Positions 1 through 5,678 of a stretch of DNA of 5,678 nucleotides are shown here, one piece after another. A program made the translations under genes and the position numbers. Below the pieces are notes generated by a model that worked only from the letters and a program-made list of their open reading frames with translations, was not told the origin of the DNA and did not search any database. The DNA comes from Deltaproteobacteria bacterium. GTDB taxonomy: Bacteria; Desulfobacterota; Desulfobacteria; Desulfobacterales; JAFDFH01. Positions within the stretch are counted from its first letter, which is position 1. Each line of letters starts with the position of its first letter. The DNA lies in assembly GCA_019309945.1 (NCBI GenBank), contig JAFDFH010000183.1, forward strand, positions 1-5,678. Direction: 5' to 3'.

Positions 1-822
1 GTCCGTGTAAAACTCCCGATAACGCGCGATCGTGTCGGAACGGTGTTCTAACTTGTCGACCAGATGATGCAGCAGGTCGTAAGCAGTCTTGGGATCATTC
101 GCGGGAAACCCCCACATGTCGTGGTACAATCCCGTCACGTTATATCGATGCACAGCTCCAAAATCACTCATCGGAAGACGACCGTCTTCCCGGGCCAGAT
201 AAGGATGGTAATTAACGTCCCTGGGCACTGATGTGTAAAGTCGATCCACGACTTCAATTTCCCCGGGGTCGGGAATCACCACCTTTTCACGCATGTGACC
301 GAGAACCTCGTCCAACAAAAGAATCACCGGCGTTCGATACGTTTCAGCCAGATTGAATGCTTCCACGGTCATGTTAAAGACCTGCTGTAGATTCGACGCC
401 GTCAGGGTTATAATGGAATGTTCACCATGGGTGCCCCATCGCGCCTGCATGACGTCGCCCTGGGCCACCGAGGTGGGTAAACCGGTGCTGGGCCCCCCGC
501 GTTGAACATTGACCACCACTGCGGGGACCTCGGTCATCACCCCATAACCGATGGCTTCCTGCATCAGTGAAAATCCGGGTCCACTGGTGGCGGTCATCAC
601 CTTTAATCCGGTTAAAGAAGCTCCGATGATGGCGCACATCGATGAAATTTCATCCTCCATCTGGATGAATTTCCCGTTGATCTCCGGCAGCCTTGTAGAC
701 AATATTTCGGCAATCTCCGTTGAGGGCGTAATCGGATACCCCGCATAAAAATGGAGGCCGGCATAAAGAGCGCCTTCCACAACGGCCTGGTTGCCCTGGA
801 TAAAAACTGTTTTTCCTTTCAC
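1..822 (-). CDS. korA: 2-oxoacid:ferredoxin oxidoreductase, alpha subunit (KorA-like), 3' end beyond window
   Basis: The frame starts at GTG 822 and is open to base 1, giving 274 visible residues; alpha subunits of this family are usually about 350-380 residues, so the C-terminus lies outside. The N-terminus carries family hallmarks: GYPITPSTEIAE at residues 28-39, an EDE at 56-58 followed by SGPGFSLMQEA at 80-90, and NVQRGGPSTGLPT at 105-117. In this family the alpha subunit forms the catalytic core with a TPP-binding beta subunit and performs ferredoxin-dependent, CoA-dependent oxidative decarboxylation of a 2-oxoacid, or the reverse carboxylation. The GTG start is chosen because AGAGGAG lies just upstream and the product begins MKGKTVFIQGNQAV, as expected for the family. 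It follows the korD-like ferredoxin gene with an 11-base gap, so the two are surely one operon. The substrate is inferred as 2-oxoglutarate from family resemblance and the nearby gdhA; a branched-chain 2-oxoacid (Vor) enzyme is the main alternative. Confidence 0.93.
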   Translation of the reverse strand, partial: MKGKTVFIQGNQAVVEGALYAGLHFYAGYPITPSTEIAEILSTRLPEINGKFIQMEDEISSMCAIIGASLTGLKVMTATSGPGFSLMQEAIGYGVMTEVPAVVVNVQRGGPSTGLPTSVAQGDVMQARWGTHGEHSIITLTASNLQQVFNMTVEAFNLAETYRTPVILLLDEVLGHMREKVVIPDPGEIEVVDRLYTSVPRDVNYHPYLAREDGRLPMSDFGAVHRYNVTGLYHDMWGFPANDPKTAYDLLHHLVDKLEHRSDTIARYREFYTD

Positions 823-828
823 CCTTTT

Positions 829-835
829 CTCCTCT
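829..835 (-). promoter_or_regulatory. Shine-Dalgarno sequence of korA (decides the GTG start)
   Basis: The minus strand reads AGAGGAG followed by six bases and then GTG at 822. It overlaps the TAG stop of the upstream ferredoxin gene (836-834), an arrangement that favours translational coupling of the two subunits. No ATG with comparable spacing exists in this frame, so the GTG start is well supported. Confidence 0.8.
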
Positions 836-1028
836 ATACTAGTTCAATCGCGATGTCCGGACATCTCATTTCACAAAGGCCGCAACTGATGCAATTTTCC
901 CAATGTTCCCATTTCGCAATGCCCTCTTCATCCAGCATTAAAACTTCCTTGGGGCAAAAAGCCACACAAATTCCGCAACCTTTACACCATTCCCGATTAA
1001 TTCGTACTTCTTTTTCCGGTTTTTTCAT
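834..1028 (-). CDS. korD: Small 2x[4Fe-4S] ferredoxin subunit of 2-oxoacid:ferredoxin oxidoreductase (KorD-like)
   Basis: This 64-residue protein is almost entirely a bacterial-type double-cluster ferredoxin. Cluster motif one is C15-x2-C18-x2-C21-x3-C25-P and motif two is C46-x2-C49-x2-C52-x3-C56-P, so all eight ligands are present. Such subunits carry electrons from the TPP-containing catalytic core to soluble ferredoxin. It directly precedes the alpha subunit gene, its stop codon overlaps the korA ribosome-binding site, and its short length fits a separate delta subunit rather than a free ferredoxin. ATG 1028 is the first possible ATG in frame because a TAG lies a few codons upstream. The only purine-rich stretch near it, AAAAAGG at 1048-1042, is 13 bases away, so initiation may be weak or the message nearly leaderless. 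The delta-subunit role is inferred from context and is secure; the exact substrate of the complex is less so. Confidence 0.92.
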   Translation of the reverse strand: MKKPEKEVRINREWCKGCGICVAFCPKEVLMLDEEGIAKWEHWENCISCGLCEMRCPDIAIELV

Positions 1029-1053
1029 AGGATGCTAATTACCTTTTTCGAGT

Positions 1054-1082
1054 ATTCAATGTAATCCTTCGTCGGTTGTCAA
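1054..1082 (-). promoter_or_regulatory. Candidate sigma70-type promoter of the korDA operon
   Basis: On the minus strand a perfect -35 box TTGACA (1082-1077) is followed by a 17-base spacer and TTGAAT (1059-1054), which matches TATAAT at four of six positions. Transcription would begin near 1047, leaving a very short leader of about 20 bases before the korD ATG. A second perfect TTGACA at 1108-1103 has only poor -10 partners (TATCAA at 1088-1083, spacing 14), so two overlapping promoters are possible. This rests on motif matching only. Confidence 0.35.
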
Positions 1083-1104
1083 TTGATACTTCCAAATGAT
1101 TATG

Positions 1105-1130
1105 TCAAGGTTTTTTTAAGAAAACCCCGA
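1105..1130 (-). repeat. Inverted repeat overlapping a TTGACA box upstream of korD
   Basis: On the plus strand TCAAGGTTTT (1105-1114) and AAAACCCCGA (1121-1130) form a 10-base inverted repeat around a six-base centre, with two positions paired only as G-T. One arm overlaps the TTGACA at 1108-1103. It has no T-run after it on the minus strand, so it does not look like a terminator; an operator or a chance A/T-rich palindrome are the alternatives. Confidence 0.35.
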
Positions 1131-1214
1131 GTTCCGCCTCCTCTATCGCAAGAAATGCTCTTTTATTGCTATCGCCCGGAAGCAAATGGCATGACCATAT
1201 TAATGTCTGATCGT

Positions 1215-1223
1215 TAAACTAGT
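1215..1223 (+). repeat. Left copy of a 9-base direct repeat (possible target-site duplication)
   Basis: TAAACTAGT here is identical to 1363-1371, and the two copies sit at the two ends of the palindromic element. The last three bases also belong to the inverted-repeat alignment, so the true duplication could be shorter (for example AAACT). Confidence 0.5.
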
Positions 1224-1363
1224 GTCCTTCCAGAAACGAGGATTTTTATTCGAGATCAAGGCATGTAAAAAATTTTACCGCAGGCATATAGTTGATATTC
1301 CGAGGATAAAATTTTGAGCATAACGACGAGATCGGGCAAAAAGACCTTTTCTGGATGGGTACT
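1221..1363. mobile_element. MITE-like 143-base palindromic element at the 3' end of gdhA
   Basis: The terminal inverted repeats AGTGTCCTTCCAGAAA (1221-1236) and, read on the minus strand, AGTACCCATCCAGAAA (1363-1348) match at 13 of 16 positions. A second pair of arms, AAAATTTTACC at 1269-1279 and GGATAAAATTTT at 1304-1315, shares exactly the same midpoint, base 1292, so the whole segment is one imperfect palindrome with a weaker-matching middle zone (AGG, T-run, CGA in both arms). TAAACTAGT occurs as a direct repeat at both edges. It contains no coding frame of note. The structure fits a non-autonomous miniature inverted-repeat element or a dispersed palindromic repeat family; I cannot name the family or a parent transposase. 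As RNA it would fold into a long hairpin just behind gdhA and may serve as its 3' end. Confidence 0.6.
1267..1315 (-). terminator. Possible gdhA terminator formed by the core of the palindromic element
   Basis: On the minus strand AAAATTTTATCC pairs with GGTAAAATTTT around an inner imperfect stem (GGAATAT / ATATGCC), and the second arm ends in a run of six T. The stem lies about 50 bases after the gdhA stop. The outer stem is nearly all A-T and its T-run is partly inside the stem, so termination would be weak at best. Confidence 0.25.
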
Positions 1364-2711
1364 AAACTAGTCCCTGGTCCAGCATGGCCTCCACAACCTT
1401 AACAAAACCGGCGATGTTCGCACCGTCCATGTAGTTGCCTGGGGAACCGTATTTTTCGGCGGCTTCAAGACAAGTTTTATGGATGCTTTTCATAATTATC
1501 TGAAGCCGCTGTTCGACCTCCTGTCGCGGCCAGCTGATACGCATGCTGTTCTGGGCCATTTCAAGACCGGAGACGGCGACACCACCGGCATTGGCGGCTT
1601 TCCCGGGTGCGTATAAAATATGACTGTCCAGAAAAAGGTTAATCCCTTCGGGTGTGGTTGGCATGTTGGCGCCTTCACAAACCAGGGCAACACGGTTTCT
1701 GACAAGATTTTGGGCGTCTTTTTCATTTATTTCATTCTCAGTGGCACATGGAAAGGCACCGTCGGCCTGATGATCCCACAAAGGATTATGGTCGGCCGCA
1801 AGATCAACAGGGGTATATACCCCCTCCGGATACTCTTCCGCATATTCTTTAATTCGACCCCGGCGGATGTTTTTTAGCCTTTTGATAAATTGAAGTTTTT
1901 CTTCGTTGATTCCACTTTCGTCAAAAATATATCCGGAAGAATCGGAAAGAGTGATAACCTTTCCGCCCAGAGCCAAAATTTTTTCGATCGCAAATTGGGC
2001 CACATTCCCGGAGCCGGATACCAGGCAAATCTTCCCTTCGAAGTTGGAATTTTGGGTATCAAGCATCTCCGCCGCAAAGTAAACACACCCATAACCGGTT
2101 GCTTCCGGCCGAATCAGGCTGCCACCCCAGTTCAAGCTTTTACCGGTCAACACACCGGTAAATTCATTCCTGAGTTTTTTATACATACCGAAAAGAAACC
2201 CGATCTCCCTGGCACCGACGCCGATATCACCTGCCGGAACATCGGTATTGGGTCCGATATACCGGAAAAGTTCGCTCATAAAACTCTGGCAAAACCGCAT
2301 CATTTCATTATCTGACTTGCCTTTGGGATCAAAATCGGACCCCCCTTTGCCGCCGCCCATGGGCAATGTTGTCAGGGCATTTTTAAAAACCTGCTCAAAG
2401 GCAAGAAATTTTAAAATGGAAAGTGTAACCGAGGGATGAAAACGAAGGCCGCCTTTGTAAGGTCCGATCGCACTGTTCATCTCTATCCTGAACCCTCGGT
2501 TGACCAGAACGGCTCCCCTGTCATCCATCCAGGGCACCCGAAAAATGATCACCCGTTCCGGTTCTACGATCCTTTCCAGTATGGCGGCATGCCGATACTC
2601 GGGGTGCTGGTCCAGAACCGGTTTTATTGATTCCATAACTTCGGTGACCGCCTGTTGGAATTCTTTTTCGCCCGGATCCCTCGCCTTTATCTTTTCCATG
2701 ACTGCATTCAT
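1362..2711 (-). CDS. gdhA: Glutamate dehydrogenase, NADP-type
   Basis: This 449-residue protein has the length and sequence style of the hexameric E. coli GdhA family, which aminates 2-oxoglutarate to glutamate with ammonium and, usually, NADPH in the cytoplasm. Family landmarks are PYKGGLRFHPS (84-94), the catalytic-lysine segment LPMGGGKGGSDFDPKGKS (116-133, K122), the catalytic aspartate segment VPAGDIGVG (158-166, D162), and GGSLIRPEATGYG (196-208). A Rossmann-type GSGNVAQFAIEK lies at 233-244 with DSS at 257-259, and the C-terminal NAGGVAVSGLEMAQN is at 374-388. NADP preference is inferred from subfamily resemblance. The ATG at 2711 sits six bases after GGAGG; a second in-frame ATG at codon 5 lacks this spacing. 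The gene begins 24 bases after the receiver/PEP-synthase-like gene, so it is probably expressed from the same message. The stop codon lies on the edge of the palindromic element. No catalytic residue appears to be missing. Confidence 0.97.
   Translation of the reverse strand: MNAVMEKIKARDPGEKEFQQAVTEVMESIKPVLDQHPEYRHAAILERIVEPERVIIFRVPWMDDRGAVLVNRGFRIEMNSAIGPYKGGLRFHPSVTLSILKFLAFEQVFKNALTTLPMGGGKGGSDFDPKGKSDNEMMRFCQSFMSELFRYIGPNTDVPAGDIGVGAREIGFLFGMYKKLRNEFTGVLTGKSLNWGGSLIRPEATGYGCVYFAAEMLDTQNSNFEGKICLVSGSGNVAQFAIEKILALGGKVITLSDSSGYIFDESGINEEKLQFIKRLKNIRRGRIKEYAEEYPEGVYTPVDLAADHNPLWDHQADGAFPCATENEINEKDAQNLVRNRVALVCEGANMPTTPEGINLFLDSHILYAPGKAANAGGVAVSGLEMAQNSMRISWPRQEVEQRLQIIMKSIHKTCLEAAEKYGSPGNYMDGANIAGFVKVVEAMLDQGLV
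1363..1371 (+). repeat. Right copy of the 9-base direct repeat, inside the gdhA 3' end
   Basis: TAAACTAGT here encodes, on the minus strand, the last codons of gdhA (CTA GTT TA-). The stop is completed as TAG by the first base of the element; joining the flanks through one repeat copy would give CTA GTT TAA instead, leaving the protein unchanged. Confidence 0.5.
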
Positions 2712-2715
2712 TGCA

Positions 2716-2722
2716 CTCCTCC
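2716..2722 (-). promoter_or_regulatory. Shine-Dalgarno sequence of gdhA
   Basis: GGAGGAG on the minus strand lies four bases before the ATG at 2711 (six counted from GGAGG). It occupies most of the 24-base gap behind the upstream gene, leaving no room for a separate promoter there and supporting co-transcription. Confidence 0.8.
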
Positions 2723-2735
2723 GATATTTTCTTTT

Positions 2736-5678
2736 TTATTTCAATAGCACTGCCCTTGATTTTTTACCGTCGATCAAAATGGTGATCGGATCTTCGAGTT
2801 TTACGTGCCTGACAAAGGTGGTTTCGGTTTCAACCGGCAGAGAATCCAACCATTCCCAGTCTAAAAAATCTTCTCCATCCCTGGGTATCGTCATATAGCT
2901 GATTCCAAGAGAAGTAATATTATGAAAAAAGTGGGTCCCCTGAGAAGGGTCGGCCTGCAATTTTTCAGTCGTGGCCTCGATTATCGCGCCGACCCCCATG
3001 ATGTCGTTCCAGGTTACGGGAATTCCCAGCCATCGGTCAGCAGAGCCCCATCGTCCTGGACCAATGAGAAGGTATTTCCGATTTTGCGAAACAATCATCT
3101 TGTTGATCTTGCCGATTTCCGCGGCGATGTCTAAAGTAAAGGCGGGATCAAACACGTCGGGCTTAACGAAAACGATATCCGCAATGTCCTGATACCTGCC
3201 ATTGCCCAGTGCTCTGGTGGAAAAACCAAATGCTTGCGCGATCTCGGCCTCGCTAATTTTCACTTCCATGTTTTGCGGGGTCAGTGTCATGGGTCTGATT
3301 TGAAGAAGGGCAAACTCGGGCTTGTGTTGATCGTCCACCGTAACATTAACAGCAAATTCTATCTCCACGGCGGTGCCCATACCTTTTCGCCCCATCTCCA
3401 GAATGTCCGCCAGAATCTCCGCCAAGGGTAAAGAATTGTATTTTAAAATCTGCGCAAAGGTCAGGACGCGGCAACCGGGAATGTTGGCTGTATCGCGAAT
3501 GCGGTGCTCTTCAGGAATATAGGTGCTGCACAGATTTTTTAGCGCTTGATGCGCTTCGGATTCATCAATCTCTAATTCTGCCAGGGTCCCATCGTCGTCC
3601 CATCCAAAATTGTCGGGGAATGCATCCATTTTGAGGGCATAAAAAGATCGCTGGGAATTCTTTAAGATGTCGTCCACTGTAGAAAATTGAGGAAGAAACT
3701 GGGGATATTTGGGCGAAAAACGAAGTGAGGTTTCCCCCTCCACAACGGTTTTCCCAAGTCCCAAAGCGATGTGGGCAATCCCCTCCTCAGGCTTCATATA
3801 GGATATAGGATAGAAATTATACGACTGGGCAACCCCGGATATCATCGGATAATAATAGCCGCCCTGCTCAATTCCGGTCAATTTCTGAATGACGACCGCC
3901 ATTTTTTCTTCTTCGGCCTGATGCAGCGTCCTTTTGGCGTAAGATAGCGGAGCCTCCATGAAGGTGGAGGCATACACCAGCTTAATTGCTTTAATCAGCT
4001 GGGAAATCCTTACCGACAGGTCCGAATGATTGTTCGGAATCATATACGTCTTGTAAAGGCCGGCAAAAGGTTGAAACTGCGAATCTTCAAGAAGACTGGA
4101 TGAACGTACGGCCAGGGGATATCGCGCCTGGGATAGAAAGACTTCCAGATCACGACGAAGCCGGTCGGGAAAATGAGATTCGAGAAACACCTTGGCAATG
4201 AGTTCATCACTGAGATCCGTTTTTGATAAATCGGCTAAATGATTTAGATTGATAAAGGTATCAAAGCCCTCGGTGGAAATGACGATCGTCTTGGGTACGA
4301 TGATGTTGACGGTTTTAAATTTTTCCTGAAGTTCAGGATGCTCTCTAAGCTGGGTGGACATAAACGCGAGCCCTCGGGCCTTACCACCCAAAGACCCTTT
4401 ACCGACCTTGACAAAATCAGCATCCGGATCAAATTCATCGGAAACAAAATCACTGATCAATCCTCTTTGGCGCCCCTTGCGCCGTTCTTGTATGCTGGAA
4501 ACCAGAAGCGCCTTTACTTCAGAAATGTTGGAAAAGTCGCTGACCTTTACCGGTTTGAGTTTTTGGGCAAGGAGAATCTCGGATCGGGCCATGAGCCAGC
4601 TTGAGAAGTCATTGCGCATCGCATGGTAATAAACCGATTCGTCAGGAACGGACGGAAGAATTTTTTCCATTTTGCGGATGTTGGAGGCTCGGGCCACTTC
4701 GGTGCCGTCGGGAAGCCTGAAGATAAAATCGCCAAATCCGAGATATCCCATGAAAAAATAACGGATATCCGTGTGAAGAAACGAAGAGTTTTTGTTAAGA
4801 AAAACAGCAGGAATGTCTTCCGTTCGTTTACGGTTGGACTCTTCTGAGCTAAGCATGAGAAGGGGGATATCCGGAGTCTCTTTTTTCACCTGGGCAAGCA
4901 GTGCGAACCCGGCCTGATCATCTATCTTACCGTTTTTGGGAAAACGAACGTCGGAAATAACACTGAGCAGGTAAGGTTTAAACCGTCGGTACAAATCCTC
5001 GGCCTCCTCATAGGTTTCGACCACCAGGATTTTCGGCCGTGCACGCATTCTGAGGATACGGTGTTCCTCATTGACGGATTCTTCCATCACCGCCTGGGTT
5101 TGCATGACAATCTCTTTATATAAAACCGGAAGTATGGAAGAACAATAATACGGCGAATCTTCCACCATAATGATAACCCTGACGTTGGCCCTTTGGGTGT
5201 CATAATCCACGTTCATTCGGTCTTCAACATTTTTGATCAGGGCAAGCAGAAGATCCGTATTGCCGCACCATTCAAACAGTTTGTCGATAGCATTGCGGTC
5301 TGAATACCGCGGTTCATTTAAATATCTGGCCGAATTGTGGGCCAGCAGAAACACCGGAAGCCCCGGGTTGGCTTTCTTGATTTCGCTACCGAGAACGTAT
5401 ACTTCCATGTCATCAATTCGGGGCATGGTAAGGACAAGATCGAAGGTTCCTTGCGATAGGGCGTGAAGAGCGTCTTTGGCTGTGGACACCCATGTCAGCT
5501 TGGGGGGACGGGTAAGGTTCAGTCCACGATATTCATGGATAATCCGTTCGGCCAGCCGGCCGTCCTCTTCCATGATAAAGGCGTCATAAGGGCTGGAAAC
5601 CAGCAGGATTTCACTCACCCGTTTGGCCATGAGTTCATGAAAAACCTTGAAGGATAAATCAAATTTATCAATATGGTT
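2736..5678 (-). CDS. Receiver-domain / PEP synthase-like ATP-binding fusion protein, 5' end probably beyond window
   Basis: Numbering is from ATG 5630 (964 residues). The frame stays open upstream to the window edge, adding 16 codons (NHIDKFDLSFKVFHEL). ATG 5630 has no Shine-Dalgarno sequence, so the true start is probably outside. Residues about 6-135 look like a receiver that lost its phosphoacceptor (DLVLTMPRIDD at 64-74). Residues about 150-290 form a second receiver with the key residues kept: E157/D158, D227, S261 and K280, plus roughly 25 extra residues in the first half. Residues about 400-785 resemble the ATP-binding N-terminal domain of PEP synthase / pyruvate phosphate dikinase: GSLGGKARG at 412-420, AVRSSSLLEDS at 507-517, FAGLYKTY at 522-529, GLGKTVVEG at 624-632, EIEF at 756-759 and QIRP at 777-780. 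The swivelling phosphohistidine domain and PEP-binding barrel are absent. A final block of about 180 residues carries GPGRWGS (857-863) and SQGTHFFHN (896-904). A true PEP synthase is therefore unlikely; signalling or phosphotransfer is inferred, with the reaction unknown. It probably forms an operon with gdhA. Confidence 0.85.
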   Translation of the reverse strand, partial: NHIDKFDLSFKVFHELMAKRVSEILLVSSPYDAFIMEEDGRLAERIIHEYRGLNLTRPPKLTWVSTAKDALHALSQGTFDLVLTMPRIDDMEVYVLGSEIKKANPGLPVFLLAHNSARYLNEPRYSDRNAIDKLFEWCGNTDLLLALIKNVEDRMNVDYDTQRANVRVIIMVEDSPYYCSSILPVLYKEIVMQTQAVMEESVNEEHRILRMRARPKILVVETYEEAEDLYRRFKPYLLSVISDVRFPKNGKIDDQAGFALLAQVKKETPDIPLLMLSSEESNRKRTEDIPAVFLNKNSSFLHTDIRYFFMGYLGFGDFIFRLPDGTEVARASNIRKMEKILPSVPDESVYYHAMRNDFSSWLMARSEILLAQKLKPVKVSDFSNISEVKALLVSSIQERRKGRQRGLISDFVSDEFDPDADFVKVGKGSLGGKARGLAFMSTQLREHPELQEKFKTVNIIVPKTIVISTEGFDTFINLNHLADLSKTDLSDELIAKVFLESHFPDRLRRDLEVFLSQARYPLAVRSSSLLEDSQFQPFAGLYKTYMIPNNHSDLSVRISQLIKAIKLVYASTFMEAPLSYAKRTLHQAEEEKMAVVIQKLTGIEQGGYYYPMISGVAQSYNFYPISYMKPEEGIAHIALGLGKTVVEGETSLRFSPKYPQFLPQFSTVDDILKNSQRSFYALKMDAFPDNFGWDDDGTLAELEIDESEAHQALKNLCSTYIPEEHRIRDTANIPGCRVLTFAQILKYNSLPLAEILADILEMGRKGMGTAVEIEFAVNVTVDDQHKPEFALLQIRPMTLTPQNMEVKISEAEIAQAFGFSTRALGNGRYQDIADIVFVKPDVFDPAFTLDIAAEIGKINKMIVSQNRKYLLIGPGRWGSADRWLGIPVTWNDIMGVGAIIEATTEKLQADPSQGTHFFHNITSLGISYMTIPRDGEDFLDWEWLDSLPVETETTFVRHVKLEDPITILIDGKKSRAVLLK

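Larger units (their letters stand above)
1029..1361. other. Intergenic region between gdhA and korD
   Basis: This 333-base gap has no credible coding frame on either strand. Its gdhA side is filled by the palindromic element at 1221-1363, and its korD side holds the candidate promoter and the small inverted repeat. Between them, 1131-1220 shows only two copies of CTATCGC (plus strand, 1143-1149 and 1169-1175), 26 bases apart, which could be binding sites but are too short to call. Confidence 0.7.

Noticed and set aside
422..637. Minus-strand 71-codon frame within korA
   Set aside because: It overlaps in another frame the conserved KorA motifs SGPGFSLMQEA and NVQRGGPSTGLPT and has an Arg/His/Gly-rich, non-protein-like composition.
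751..1038. Plus-strand open frame of 95 codons across the korD/korA junction
   Set aside because: It is antisense to the clear eight-cysteine ferredoxin and the korA start; it has no family signature or ribosome-binding site.
1143..1175. Two CTATCGC copies 26 bases apart in the intergenic gap
   Set aside because: Seven-base repeats this close are too easily due to chance, and nothing else ties them to a known regulator.
1340..1356. AAAAGACCTTTT as a gdhA terminator hairpin
   Set aside because: The loop would be only two bases, the stem is mostly A-T, and the sequence is better explained as part of the larger palindrome's arm.
1890..2315. Plus-strand open frame of 141 codons inside gdhA
   Set aside because: It lies fully antisense to conserved gdhA coding sequence and its translation has no recognisable domain; it is a shadow frame.
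2500..2898. Plus-strand open frame of 132 codons across the gdhA start and the end of the upstream gene
   Set aside because: It is antisense to two well-supported genes and to the gdhA Shine-Dalgarno sequence; its composition is typical of a shadow frame.

Overview
The window reads as a piece of an anaerobic, ferredoxin-using bacterial chromosome, most likely a sulfate-reducing deltaproteobacterium of the Desulfobacterales type. That placement is an inference from gene content and protein style: a small KorD-type ferredoxin plus KorA, an E. coli-like NADP-type GdhA, and a receiver/PEP-synthase-like fusion protein. No phylogeny was run. All four genes lie on the minus strand, so the transcription order runs from high to low coordinates.

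Region 5678-2736 holds one very long reading frame that is still open at the right edge of the window. It encodes a degenerate receiver-like domain, a second receiver with an intact phosphorylation pocket, and an ATP-binding domain of the PEP synthase / pyruvate phosphate dikinase N-terminal family. It ends in a conserved C-terminal block of unknown function. The phosphohistidine and PEP-binding domains of a real PEP synthase are missing. After 24 bases that include a strong Shine-Dalgarno sequence comes gdhA (2711-1362), glutamate dehydrogenase. The two genes look co-transcribed.

Region 1361-1029 is the only long gap. Its gdhA-proximal part (1221-1363) is a single imperfect palindrome centred on base 1292, bounded by 9-base direct repeats (TAAACTAGT on the plus strand). 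It looks like a small MITE-like insertion whose edge falls inside the gdhA stop codon without changing the protein. The rest of the gap holds a candidate promoter and a small hairpin for the next operon.

Region 1028-1 starts a 2-oxoacid:ferredoxin oxidoreductase operon: the small 2x[4Fe-4S] subunit (korD-like), then the alpha subunit (korA-like, GTG start), which runs off the left edge. The beta and gamma subunits would be expected further left.

Together the genes sit around 2-oxoglutarate. KorDA-type enzymes interconvert succinyl-CoA and 2-oxoglutarate with ferredoxin, and GdhA aminates 2-oxoglutarate to glutamate. The receiver/ATP-binding fusion may be a regulator or a phosphotransfer enzyme linked to this carbon/nitrogen junction, but its activity cannot be read from the sequence.
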